A DNA stretch of 64,000 bases, from NCBI GenBank assembly GCA_012729015.1, contig JAAYDY010000074.1:39257-103256 (forward strand). The letters are read 5' to 3'. Under the pieces are notes generated by a model. It saw only the letters and a list, made by a program, of their open reading frames with translations, ran no database searches and had not been told where the DNA came from. Shown piece by piece: positions 25,821 to 34,157 of the stretch. The DNA is from Phycisphaerae bacterium (GTDB lineage: Bacteria; Planctomycetota; Phycisphaerae; FEN-1346; JAACEH01). Position 1 is the stretch's first letter, and every line of letters begins with the position of its first letter. Position numbers and translations under genes: made by a program.

Positions 25821-27377
25821 CTACGGCTGGGCCTTGGCCGCGCTGTCGCGCTGCTCCAGAAGCTTCTTGCGAAGCTCCCGCGTCCGGTTCCGGACCTCCA
25901 CCGAGGCCTCGCGCCGGTTCATCGTCTTGCCGAGCCACTGGATGGCCTCGTCACGCTGCGCTTCCTGGTCGATCACCTTCTCCACCAGGTACAGCACGGC
26001 CGCCGGCGCCAGCGGGCTTGACAACAGCGGCGGATCGACAAACTCACGCAACCACTTCTCGGCATTGGCCTTGCCGTCCAGTTTCTCCATCGCCACGCGG
26101 GCCATCAGAAACCGGCACGACCCCTTGAACGCCGACCGAGGATACTGTTCGTTGAACTGGCTCAGGGCCGCCATCACCACCGCCGGCGACGGCGGCGCCG
26201 CCGCGGCCGCCGCCGGACCCTTTACAGGGCCCTGCGCTTGCTTCGGCTCCGCGCTCTTTCCGGAATCTTCGCCCGAAGCCGGATCTTTCTTCTGGTTGCC
26301 GTCGGTCTGTCCGGCGCCGTTCTTCGGGGCGCTCTTGGCATCGGCCTTCGGATCGCTCCTGGGCGTGACGTCCTTCACCCCTTCCAGGCACTGAACCGCC
26401 ATCTTGTGAATCCGGAAGAAGTCGCTCTTCTCCGCCCCCAGAATCTCCTCGAACGCGCCGCGGAAAAAGTTACCCACGATCTCCGGACGCGAGTCCACGC
26501 CCGAGTATGGGATGCGCTCCACCTGGAGCCGCGAGAAGTTGTTCTTCTTGAAAAACTCCGCCGCCGCCAGGCTCCCGGTCTGAATCTGCGCGTCCTCCTT
26601 CTCGCCGTAGACGATGAACACGTAATTCTTCCGGCCCTTCTCGTAGTCCTCCGGCAGAAGCTTGTCAGTGAAACTGCCGGTACGTGAAATGGCGACTCGG
26701 AACGTGTCCGGGTGCTTGCACACCATCCGGCACGACATCAGGCCGCACGACAGGAACCCGGTGATCCCCACCGCATCAGTCGCCACGGTGTATTTCTGGC
26801 CCAACTCCTTCAGGATTCCGAGGATGTTCTTCTCATCCACGGCCATGTTCACCAGGTAGTCCTGGATGAACGCTTGTGTTTGCGTCACCGTGGTGCCGCC
26901 TTCGCGATTCCACGCTTGCGACTGCGACACCCGTGTTCCTTGGCCGGCGTAAGTCAGTTCCACGCACACCGCGATGAAGCCGTGCTTCTCCGCCTCGACG
27001 GCGAATTCCTTCAGCGTCAACGGCGAGAATCGCTTGAACTGTCCCTCCACCAGCACGGGCCACGGACGCCCCGCATCGTAGTAACTGGGCACATAGACCG
27101 CGCCGCTGAAGCCGAACTCCTTCTTGCCGATCGGGAAGATCGCCGCCGAACCCCGCAGATCGTCCGGAATCTCCTCCGTCTGCCGCACTTCGAACGTCAG
27201 CGAGGCCAGAATCTCGTCCGGCCGCGGCGGTTTCGGGAGTTCCTCTTTCTTCTCCTGCTGGGCACCGTTCTTGGGCGGCACGCGCGGAGCGAACGGGTCG
27301 GCCTGGGCCCATGCCACGCCCGCACCCAGCCACGCCAAAGTCAATGACAACACGATAGCTCGAACTCCGGTATGCAT
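25821..27377 (-). CDS. Exported alpha/beta-hydrolase-like protein, nucleophile elbow degenerate (paralogue 1)
   Basis: This 518-residue protein has a signal peptide (MHTGVRAIVLSLTLAWLGAGVAWAQ). Segments such as GAVYVPSYYDAGRPWPVLVEG, HGFIAVCVELTYAG and FIVYGEKEDAQI follow the strand order of esterase/PHB-depolymerase-like hydrolases. Where GXSXG is expected the sequence is GFLSCG, so the first glycine is displaced, and the usual catalytic His region reads SGVDSRPEIV. A Pro/Ala/Lys-rich linker (about 340-410) separates the fold from a C-terminal helical region. It is clearly paralogous to the upstream gene 27888-29285. An enzymatic role is doubtful; binding or structural functions are possible. 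GGAGG precedes the start. Confidence 0.7.
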   Translation of the reverse strand: MHTGVRAIVLSLTLAWLGAGVAWAQADPFAPRVPPKNGAQQEKKEELPKPPRPDEILASLTFEVRQTEEIPDDLRGSAAIFPIGKKEFGFSGAVYVPSYYDAGRPWPVLVEGQFKRFSPLTLKEFAVEAEKHGFIAVCVELTYAGQGTRVSQSQAWNREGGTTVTQTQAFIQDYLVNMAVDEKNILGILKELGQKYTVATDAVGITGFLSCGLMSCRMVCKHPDTFRVAISRTGSFTDKLLPEDYEKGRKNYVFIVYGEKEDAQIQTGSLAAAEFFKKNNFSRLQVERIPYSGVDSRPEIVGNFFRGAFEEILGAEKSDFFRIHKMAVQCLEGVKDVTPRSDPKADAKSAPKNGAGQTDGNQKKDPASGEDSGKSAEPKQAQGPVKGPAAAAAAPPSPAVVMAALSQFNEQYPRSAFKGSCRFLMARVAMEKLDGKANAEKWLREFVDPPLLSSPLAPAAVLYLVEKVIDQEAQRDEAIQWLGKTMNRREASVEVRNRTRELRKKLLEQRDSAAKAQP

Positions 27378-27559
27378 TGCTCCAACCTCCTCGTCGGGAT
27401 TCCACGCTTCGTTCCCGCTTGCCTCGTGCCCTTATGCCGCACGCCCATGTCCCTTGGGCGGCCCCGTCGCACGTGCCAGCAGTGTACGGGCAGACCCCGC
27501 CGTTGTCCAGCCTCCGCCCCTTTGACGCGTGCACTGACGTTCTGGGGATCGTACCGTGG

Positions 27560-27660
27560 CATGGGCATCCTGCCCATGCGTCCCACGGGCATCTTGCCCG
27601 TGGACGAACAGGGCGTGCATGACCACGATGGCCCTGCCACGCACGGGCAGGATGCTCGTG
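27560..27660 (+). repeat. Cluster of GGGCA-NNN-TGCCC palindromes
   Basis: Three units occur: CATGGGCA-TCC-TGCCCATG (27560-27578), CACGGGCA-TCT-TGCCCGTG (27584-27602) and CACGGGCA-GGA-TGCTCGTG (27642-27660, with one mismatch). The last lies in inverted context, preceded by GCCAC and followed by CCACGG. This is a second dispersed family distinct from the CCGTAGGG type. Confidence 0.65.
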
Positions 27661-27699
27661 CCACGGGGAAAGGGCCCCGTAACGTTGCAGCACGTAGCG

Positions 27700-27840
27700 C
27701 GCAGGTCAGGTCAACAGACCCGACGGCCTCTCTGGCTGTTTGCCGCACAGTCTCAACGCTCGGTGCCATGCCCGCTCGCGGCCATGGGTCCTCATGCCCG
27801 CTGGCATAGCCGCCCCTCGACACGGCTCGGGCCAAGCCGT
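27700..27840 (+). repeat. Degenerate REP-like segments between the two paralogues
   Basis: GGTCAACAGACCCGAC (about 27708-27724) matches the GTCGGGTC-type element at 20515. At about 27809-27838, AGCCGCCCCTCGACACGGCT resembles the right half of the composite element. No gene is seen in 27378-27887. Confidence 0.5.
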
Positions 27841-27887
27841 CGCGCCAAAGTGTCCTCCGGCTCAGTGCAATCTCTGTGGCGCGCAGC

Positions 27888-29285
27888 TCAGCGGCTGCGC
27901 TTCAGCAGGTGTTCCTGAAGGGCCTTGGCCCGTCGCATCGTGGCCGGCAGCACGTCCCGACGCGACACCACCTTATCCAGCGCCGCCAGGCCGTCCTTCG
28001 CCTGCGTCGCCGGGTCCAGCACCTTCTCGGCCAGGTACACCAACGCCTCCGCCGCCACGGCGTCGCCGGCCAGCGGTTGATCGAGAAACCCTCGCAGCAC
28101 CGCCTCCGCCCGGTCCCGCTGCCCGAGCTTCTCGGCCATGAGCCGCGCCATCATCAGCCGGCACGGGGCCGCCAGGGCCGCCTCCGTGTGCTTCTCGCCG
28201 AATGCCGCCAGGGCCGCCAGGACGCTTGCGGGCGTGTGCACCTGATCGGCCATTCCCGCCGGCGCCTCGCCCAGCTTGTCGTCCAGACACCGCACCGCCA
28301 GGTCGCACAACCGGTGCAGTTCCGCCCGATCCGTTCCCAGCGCCTCCAGCACCGCCCCGTGGAAGTAGTTGGCCGCGATCTCCGGGCGCGAGTCCACCCC
28401 CGAATTCGGAATCCGTTCCGACTGCACCGCAGTGAACCCCCGCCGACGAAAGTACTCGGCCGCCTGAAGACTGTCCGACAGCGTCGATTCCTCATTCTCC
28501 CCGTACACGATGTAGATCGGTCGCAACTTCCCCGGACCCGACACGCGCGGCATGAAGAACGGATCGAAGTTCCCGCTGCGGGCAATGGCCGTGCAGAACT
28601 GGTCCGGCCGGTTCAGCACCAGCCGGTACGCCATGACCGCCGCATGAAGAAACCCCGTTGCTCCGACGGCTTGCGGATCCACGCGATACTTCGACCGGAC
28701 CTCCCGCAACAGCGACACCAGGCGCTCCTGGTCGGCCGTCATGTCACGGAGGAAGTCCGTGCCCGATCGCTCCTTCGGCTGGATCGTGCCCTCGCCCTGG
28801 CGGGTCCAGACATCCACCTTGGCGGTGTTGCGGCCCCGGAAGTAGGAGTATTCGATGCCCAGGAACAGGAACCCGTGGTGCTCGGCGTGCCGGTGAAACT
28901 CGGCCAGCGTCACGGGCGAGAGGAACCGGCTTCGCCCCTCGACCAGCAGGGGCCACGGCCGCACCGGATCGTAGTAGCTGGGCACATACAGGCACGCCCG
29001 CAGCCCGAGGCGCTTGTCGCCCATCGGGACCATGGCCGCCGTGCCGCGCAACGTCTCCGGCAGCGTGTCCGCGCGACGCACCTCGAACGGCAGTCGTTCC
29101 AGGGCCACCTGTGCCGCCTCGACGTAGGTCCGGTCTTCCGGCGACAGCCGACGGTCGTTCTCGGCCGGGTCGCCCCAATCGATGTCCTGGGCCGCCGCGC
29201 GCCCGCCGCCTGTCGCGCCGACGCACGCCGCCGCCACGAAAACCGCCAGGATGCCTCGAAGTGCCGGTTGCCGACCCGTCGCCAT
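27888..29285 (-). CDS. Exported alpha/beta-hydrolase-like protein, nucleophile absent (paralogue 2)
   Basis: This 465-residue protein aligns over most of its length with the product of 25821-27377: LYVPSYYDPVRPWPLLVEG, HGFLFLGIEYSYFRGRN, YIVYGENEE and IPNSGVDSRPEIAANYFHGAV are shared. The nucleophile elbow reads GATGFLHAAVMAYR, with histidine where a serine would be. The long Pro/Lys linker of the sister protein is missing. A signal peptide of the Ala-rich type is present at the N-terminus (ILAVFVAAACVGATGG), and GGAGGAA precedes the ATG. The pair probably arose by tandem duplication. A catalytic role is unlikely as the sequence stands. Confidence 0.7.
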   Translation of the reverse strand: MATGRQPALRGILAVFVAAACVGATGGGRAAAQDIDWGDPAENDRRLSPEDRTYVEAAQVALERLPFEVRRADTLPETLRGTAAMVPMGDKRLGLRACLYVPSYYDPVRPWPLLVEGRSRFLSPVTLAEFHRHAEHHGFLFLGIEYSYFRGRNTAKVDVWTRQGEGTIQPKERSGTDFLRDMTADQERLVSLLREVRSKYRVDPQAVGATGFLHAAVMAYRLVLNRPDQFCTAIARSGNFDPFFMPRVSGPGKLRPIYIVYGENEESTLSDSLQAAEYFRRRGFTAVQSERIPNSGVDSRPEIAANYFHGAVLEALGTDRAELHRLCDLAVRCLDDKLGEAPAGMADQVHTPASVLAALAAFGEKHTEAALAAPCRLMMARLMAEKLGQRDRAEAVLRGFLDQPLAGDAVAAEALVYLAEKVLDPATQAKDGLAALDKVVSRRDVLPATMRRAKALQEHLLKRSR

Positions 29286-29695
29286 GAGTTCCTCCGCCTT
29301 GTCGCACGCACGCCTCGGACCTGGTAGTTCTACCGGGTTGTCCGGTGGGGCAGCCCCGTGTCATGCCCCATATATAGTAACTCATGAGGCGGCACGAAGC
29401 TTTATGCCTGTTTCCAGCCTCCGTCCAAGGGCGGCGGACTCTTAAGTCGTTCCGGCAGCCGTGCATGTGACTGAAAAGCTCATGCGAATAAAAAAACATG
29501 CCTTCGATCAAGTTGATAAACCACAATGCCGATATGTGCAGCATGGGGGGCACGAATGTTGCTCGGGGGCAACCGTGCCAGGCAGAACCGAGAGCTCGCT
29601 GTGACGCCTGTCCGCCTCGGCCGTGATACGCAGGGCCTGCCACAATGGCCCGTGTCACGGGTCTGCCGGGTACGCCAGACTCAGGGAGCCTTCCC
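29286..29695. other. Divergent intergenic region, AT-richer, with one hairpin
   Basis: This 410-base gap separates the minus-strand hydrolase-like gene from the plus-strand HD-GYP gene. It is AT-richer than its surroundings (TATATA near 29372, an A7 run near 29490). At 29549-29579 GGCACG..GTTGC pairs with GCAAC..CGTGCC, with a three-base bulge, upstream of the HD-GYP gene. I found no convincing match to a c-di-GMP riboswitch and no gene. Confidence 0.4.
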
Positions 29696-30766
29696 ATGGC
29701 CAGCCCGAAGCGTGCCGTCCTTGTTGTGGCGCCTACCGAATCATTCCGCCGGACCTGCGGCAAGGCCTTTCAGGCGCAGGACTGGGAGTGCTTCGTCGCA
29801 GGCTCACTGGCCGAGGCCGTCACTCAGTCGACGCCTATCAAGCCCAGTGTCATCTTCGTCGATTCGGCCGAGTTCGCCGAGATTCCGCTGCCCGACCGCT
29901 CCATCTTCGAGGGCATGCAGACGCTCCGCCATGTCCACGACGGCCCGATCCTGATTGTCCTGTCCAAACGCTCCGACGAGAAGATCCTTCAGGAACTGAT
30001 GCATGCCGGCGTCCGCGACGTGCTGCTGTGGCCCTACGGCCCCGTCGACATCGTTCAGGCCGCCATCCACTGGGACTCCATCTGGCGGAAGGAACTCGTC
30101 CGCCAGGAAAGGACCAATCCGGCCGTCCTTCGCAGCATTCACGCCCTGATTGCCGCCGTCGAAGCCAAGGAGAAGTACCTCGCCGGGTTCTCCAAGGACG
30201 TGGCCCTCCTCTCCAGCAAGCTGGCCCAGGTGCTCAAACTGCCGCCCAGGAACACCAAGGAAGTGGTCGTCGCCGCACTGCTGCACGACGTCGGACGTGT
30301 CGCCCTGCGCGACGAGGTCGTCAACAAACGAGAGCAGCTCAGCAACGACGAAGTCCAGCACCTCCACTCCCACGTCTCGGTCAGCGAGAAGATCGTCCAC
30401 AACCTGCTTCAGAACAAGGAGGTCACGGCCGCCGTCAGGCACCACCACGAACGCTTCGACGGACAGGGGTACCCCATGGCGATCAAGGGCAAGGACATCC
30501 CCCTTGGGGCCAGAATCATCGGCGTCGCCGACGCCTTCGTCGCGCTGACCCAGGAACGGCCCTATCGGCCGCAACGGTCACCTCACAACTCGGTCGAGGA
30601 GATTCTCGTCAACTCCGGAAAGCAGTTCTGCCCGGTGGCCGTGGGCGCCCTGGTGCGGCTCTTCGGATACCATCCCAATCCCGGTGCCGCGACGCCGCGC
30701 GCCGCCGCACCAGCTCACGCGGCTGCGACGCCCGCCCGTCGCCGACCGCCGGCCGCCACGCACTGA
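29696..30766 (+). CDS. Receiver-like + HD-GYP domain protein
   Basis: The 356-residue protein has an N-terminal receiver-like domain (residues 4-125; candidate phospho-acceptor Asp56 in VIFVDS) and a C-terminal HD-GYP domain: ALLHDVGR (His197-Asp198) and HHHERFDGQGYP (about 250-261). HD-GYP enzymes degrade cyclic di-GMP. Two features are degenerate. The acidic pair of receivers (usually VVDDE) is replaced by VVAPTE. The first metal-binding His of the HD domain, normally in a GHSxRV context, appears as AGFSKDV. It may therefore be a binding protein rather than an active phosphodiesterase. The ATG is preceded by GGGAG. The tail is Ala/Pro/Arg-rich. Confidence 0.8.
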   Translation: MASPKRAVLVVAPTESFRRTCGKAFQAQDWECFVAGSLAEAVTQSTPIKPSVIFVDSAEFAEIPLPDRSIFEGMQTLRHVHDGPILIVLSKRSDEKILQELMHAGVRDVLLWPYGPVDIVQAAIHWDSIWRKELVRQERTNPAVLRSIHALIAAVEAKEKYLAGFSKDVALLSSKLAQVLKLPPRNTKEVVVAALLHDVGRVALRDEVVNKREQLSNDEVQHLHSHVSVSEKIVHNLLQNKEVTAAVRHHHERFDGQGYPMAIKGKDIPLGARIIGVADAFVALTQERPYRPQRSPHNSVEEILVNSGKQFCPVAVGALVRLFGYHPNPGAATPRAAAPAHAAATPARRRPPAATH

Positions 30767-30812
30767 TCGGGAACCAGGCCCAGCCGGAACACCGTGGCAT
30801 GGGCAGCCATGA

Positions 30813-30840
30813 CGGGTGGCTTGCGAGCCGCCCCTACGGC
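30813..30840 (-). repeat. REP-like element overlapping the anti-sigma stop codon
   Basis: Read on the minus strand, head CCGTAGGG is followed by GGCGGCTC-GC-AAGCCACC, a stem with two imperfections. The TAG of the head is the stop codon of the anti-sigma gene (30834-30836). Confidence 0.65.
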
Positions 30841-33143
30841 TGCGCCGGCGCTTCCCGCGGATCGCTTTCCGGGGGCAGGGGAGACGGCGCGGCCTGTACC
30901 TCCGCATGAGGCGCCTGCGGCTGCTCGGCTTCCGTCGCGGCCTTCTGCGACGCATCGCGCACCGAATCGTACACTTGGCCGTCCGGCGCCGCCGCGGCCG
31001 CCTGCGACGGGCCCCGACGCACCACCAGTTGAATCACGATCGGCAACGACGCCTCATCCGCTGAATCGTCGGTGACGGCTCCCCCTTCCAACTGGGCTGC
31101 CGCCACGCCTCGGATGGAGCCTTCCTCCCGCACGCCGAGGTGGACGCCGGCGTCCTCCGGCGCCTGCGCCTGCGTCGCGCCGCCCGCCGTCGCCGTTGCC
31201 GCCGTTGCGGAGGCCGCAGCCTCCCGCCCCGTCTCTGGCTTGAACGTCTCGCGGTAGGTCCGCGCCCCCGCGTTGGTCTGCACCTGCGGCGCCGCGCCCG
31301 GTTCCTGGGCCGCCGCCGGGGCAGGGGATGCCACCGGCGCCGCCGACCCGGGCGTCACGTCGTTGTTCGTCGCCAGCGCCGTGTCCGCCGGCCGCGGGGC
31401 CTGTTCCTGTTGCCTGCTCCGGTCCAGGTCTTTCCGCCGGTCACCCTCGGCCGGCGCCGCCTGCTCCTCCGCCGCCGGCGAGGCCGGTTGGGGCTGCGTC
31501 GCAGCCGTCCGGCCCTCGTCCGGCAAATCCATTACGCGCCGCATGGCCGACGCCGGGCCGGATGCAGCCCCCGCCGGAGCGTTTTCCTCCGCGGGCTTGT
31601 TCATGGTCTCTTCGTCGGCGGCCTCGGCCACCTTGCTCAGCCCGACCTCTGACGGCTCCTCGCTTGCCGGCCGCACATCGGCCGCTGCCGGTGCCGGCGA
31701 CGCGTCATCCTTGCGGGCCTGTGTCACCGCCTCAACGCCATACCCGTACTTGTCTTTGCCGTCGTGAGCCTCCGCGGCCTCCTTGGCTCCTCCGGCGCCT
31801 GTGCCGTCCTGGGCCGTCCGCAGAGCCTTCGCGGCTGCATCCTCGTCGCGGCCCTCACCCTTCCACTGGAAGCCCGCGACCTGTCGTGGCATCTCTTGCG
31901 AGAGGTTCACCCGCTGCGTCTGCATCTTCAGATTGTCCTGGACAATCCGGTTGTCGGCCAGAGCCCGGTTCCGCTCCACCGCCGGCACCTGCTGCATCAG
32001 TTGCTGCGTCTGCGCCGCCTGGGCAAACACGCCGTTGCTCGCCTCGCTCACCGTCAGGGCGTCGCTGTTGGCCACCAGCAGATTCAGCGTCGCCGCCTGC
32101 GACGGGGCCACCCGCGCCTCGATCGTCACGATCTCCAGCACCTCGGCGTCTTCCCCTGCCGCGGCCGCGGCGCCTTTGGCGGTCGTCGGCCTTTCCGGAT
32201 CCTGCGACAAGCGGAACGCGAACGTCGATGACCGGGCCGGCGTCAACACCGCGCGGTTCAACGTCGCGTTCACCACGCCCGCCTGGACCAGCGCGTCCTG
32301 GACCGCCCGCTCGCCGGACTCCACGTCCGCCGCCACGAGAAACAGCTCGTTGTCGCCCGCTCCCGATGCCCTGCGACCCCCGTATGCGAGCCACGACGTA
32401 TCGAAATGCCGCTCCGTGTCATTGTTCTTCTTCGCCGCCTCAACGCCCGTGAAAAGCCCCTCGGCACGGGCCTTCTCCGACACGTGGCGCCCGGCTCGGC
32501 CCACCCCACTGATCGCTTCCTGTCCGACGTTCCCGGCCGCGTCGCTTGCGATCTTCGAGTAGAATTCCGGATCCCTGCTGCGCAAGCTGCGCTGCACCTG
32601 TCCGTCTGTCGAGTCGGCCTCTCTGACAGCGCCGAGTTTGTCCTCATCGGCCCGCGCGATCGTGGTCGTCGCCGAGTCCCAGTCCGTCACGGTCAGGCCA
32701 TCGACCTTGCCTGCTGCGATGCGATCCACGGGTGCCGCGGGCCCGGCCGCATACTCCGTCTTGCGACCTCCCAGCGGCGCCAGCAACGCCGCGATCCCCG
32801 CCACCAGCACCAGGCACGCCGCCACCGCCGCCACCCGAGGCCACATCGCCGGCCGACGTTGCGGCAACCGGCGATCCGCTTGCGCCGCCGCAGGCTCCGG
32901 CTCGCCGCCCGCCTCCATCAGCATCTGCCGCTCCAGGCGGCCCTGGACGTCCTCCGCCAGCGTCACCGGCGCCGTGTGCTGAGGCATCGACCCCACCAGC
33001 CCCGCCACCTTGCGCAACTGCCCAAGCGTCGCGCGGCACTGCTCGCATTCGCTCACGTGACGCTCGATCTCCGCGGCCAGTTGCGGCCCGGCTTCGCCGT
33101 CGATGTACGCCGACAGGTTGTCCTGTATCTTATCGCACAGCAT
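30834..33143 (-). CDS. Membrane anti-sigma factor with zinc motif and very long C-terminal region
   Basis: This 769-residue protein begins with a zinc-binding anti-sigma domain: His29-x3-Cys33-x2-Cys36 (HVSECEQC). One membrane segment follows (about 103-125, after WPRVAAVAACLVLVAG). About 640 residues should then be periplasmic, much longer than usual. The first part may be folded (ELFLVAADVESGERAVQDALVQAG, VLEIVTIEARVAPSQAATLNLLV); the rest is Ala/Glu/Pro/Gln-rich and probably disordered. It lies 32 bases after the ECF sigma gene, so it presumably holds that sigma factor at the membrane until a signal arrives. The last codons merge into a REP-like repeat that provides the TAG. Confidence 0.85.
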   Translation of the reverse strand: MLCDKIQDNLSAYIDGEAGPQLAAEIERHVSECEQCRATLGQLRKVAGLVGSMPQHTAPVTLAEDVQGRLERQMLMEAGGEPEPAAAQADRRLPQRRPAMWPRVAAVAACLVLVAGIAALLAPLGGRKTEYAAGPAAPVDRIAAGKVDGLTVTDWDSATTTIARADEDKLGAVREADSTDGQVQRSLRSRDPEFYSKIASDAAGNVGQEAISGVGRAGRHVSEKARAEGLFTGVEAAKKNNDTERHFDTSWLAYGGRRASGAGDNELFLVAADVESGERAVQDALVQAGVVNATLNRAVLTPARSSTFAFRLSQDPERPTTAKGAAAAAGEDAEVLEIVTIEARVAPSQAATLNLLVANSDALTVSEASNGVFAQAAQTQQLMQQVPAVERNRALADNRIVQDNLKMQTQRVNLSQEMPRQVAGFQWKGEGRDEDAAAKALRTAQDGTGAGGAKEAAEAHDGKDKYGYGVEAVTQARKDDASPAPAAADVRPASEEPSEVGLSKVAEAADEETMNKPAEENAPAGAASGPASAMRRVMDLPDEGRTAATQPQPASPAAEEQAAPAEGDRRKDLDRSRQQEQAPRPADTALATNNDVTPGSAAPVASPAPAAAQEPGAAPQVQTNAGARTYRETFKPETGREAAASATAATATAGGATQAQAPEDAGVHLGVREEGSIRGVAAAQLEGGAVTDDSADEASLPIVIQLVVRRGPSQAAAAAPDGQVYDSVRDASQKAATEAEQPQAPHAEVQAAPSPLPPESDPREAPAQP

Positions 33144-33175
33144 CTCTGGGTCCTCGCTGCAACCACTACCCCCGA

Positions 33176-33769
33176 CTACGCGATCAGGTCCTTCAACTGG
33201 TCCCGCAACATCATCCGCGCACGGTGTATCCGCGACTTCACCGTCCCCGGCGGAACGTCCAGAATGCTCGATATCGTCTGGTAGTCCAGCCCTTCGATGT
33301 CGCGAAGCACCACCGCGGCGCGATGATCCGTATCCAGGTGCAGCAGCGCTTCGCTCACGCGACGCTCGGTTTCCACGGCTTCCATGGCGGCCTCCGGTGG
33401 ACTGACCAGCGACTGCGCCTGGTGCCCGCCCTGGGCCAGCAGGCCCTCCGGGTCGTCCGTCGGTATCACCAGGCGAAGACGCTGCGCCTTGCGGCGATGG
33501 CTCAAGCACAGGTTCACGGCGATGCGAAACACCCAGGTGTAGAAGCCCGACTCGCCGCGGAAACGCCCCAGGTTCTCGTACGCCTTCAGGAACGCATCCT
33601 GCACGATGTCGCGGGCGTCTTCTTCCAGGCCGACCATCCGGTACGCCGTGTTGTACACGCGGTCCTGGTACCGTTCGACCAATGCCTGGAATGCCTCGGC
33701 CTTCCCGTTGCGGCACTGCTCAACCAGTTCGCCGTCCGCCGGCCAACCTTGAGCATCCACACGAGCCAT
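33176..33769 (-). CDS. ECF-family sigma factor (RpoE-like)
   Basis: This 197-residue protein has region 2 (FQALVERYQDRVYNTAYRMVGLEEDARDIVQDAFLKAYENLGRF, YTWVFRIAVNLCLSHRR) and region 4 (LDTDHRAAVVLRDIEGLDYQTISSILDVPPGTVKSRIHRARMMLRDQL). The PPGTVKSRIHRAR recognition helix is typical of RpoE/SigW relatives. It is followed at once by its likely anti-sigma factor. An ECF-type promoter (GGAACC-N16-GTCTAA) lies just upstream, which suggests that it drives its own operon. The inducing signal is unknown; envelope stress is the usual theme for this subgroup. Confidence 0.94.
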   Translation of the reverse strand: MARVDAQGWPADGELVEQCRNGKAEAFQALVERYQDRVYNTAYRMVGLEEDARDIVQDAFLKAYENLGRFRGESGFYTWVFRIAVNLCLSHRRKAQRLRLVIPTDDPEGLLAQGGHQAQSLVSPPEAAMEAVETERRVSEALLHLDTDHRAAVVLRDIEGLDYQTISSILDVPPGTVKSRIHRARMMLRDQLKDLIA

Positions 33770-33786
33770 GCCTCACCGTCGCTTTC

Positions 33787-33814
33787 TTAGACGCCCACCC
33801 GGGCGGGGGGTTCC
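33787..33814 (-). promoter_or_regulatory. ECF-type promoter of the sigma/anti-sigma operon
   Basis: On the minus strand GGAACC (33814-33809) and GTCTAA (33792-33787) are separated by 16 bp, matching the sigma-E-type consensus (GGAAC ... TCTRA). The start point would be about 10 bases before the ATG at 33769. Confidence 0.65.
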
Positions 33815-33954
33815 ACACATGCAGGAAAATCGGCGCAGCCCCCTGTGCCGTTCTCGCAGACCTGTATTGTGCCCAACTCAGAGAGATGCTTCAAGAACCT
33901 TTACGATTTCCGCCCGACCCCGCGCAGCCTTTTCCGACCACCGCCCGCAGGGGG

Positions 33955-34075
33955 CCACCCTACCGCCGGGTGCCATGCATGCCCCGTCAGGCATGCCCAT
34001 GGCTGGGTCCTTGTGTCTCCGCGTGGCTGCTTCTCGACAGGCTCGAAACCCGACGGCATGCCGCCGCCCTGCCGC
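33955..34075. repeat. Degenerate composite repeat segment
   Basis: Within this part of the 388-base gap, GTGGCTGCTTCTCGACAGGC ... GACGGCATGCCGCCGCCCTGC resembles 17767-17815 and the right half of the composite element at 20441-20495. A GCATGC-rich stretch (about 33973-33992) resembles the GGGCA family. No gene is seen. Confidence 0.45.
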
Positions 34076-34080
34076 CCGCC

Positions 34081-34135
34081 GCGCAACACGACCGCCCGAA
34101 GCCTTGGGCCACGAGCGGTCGCGTTGTGCCTTTTT
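34081..34135. terminator. Hairpin downstream of the DUF4139 gene
   Basis: Arms 34081-34095 and 34115-34129 pair over 15 positions with two wobble-type mismatches. On the plus strand they are followed by CTTTTT. The nearest gene end is that of the minus-strand DUF4139 gene, for which the hairpin lacks a U tract, so its direction of action is unclear. Confidence 0.45.
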
Positions 34136-34157
34136 CCGATGTCCTGAGTACCGCGGC

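Noticed and set aside
29549..29579. c-di-GMP riboswitch upstream of the HD-GYP gene
   Set aside because: A hairpin is present, but the conserved GEMM core (GCAAA and tetraloop-receptor elements) is absent.
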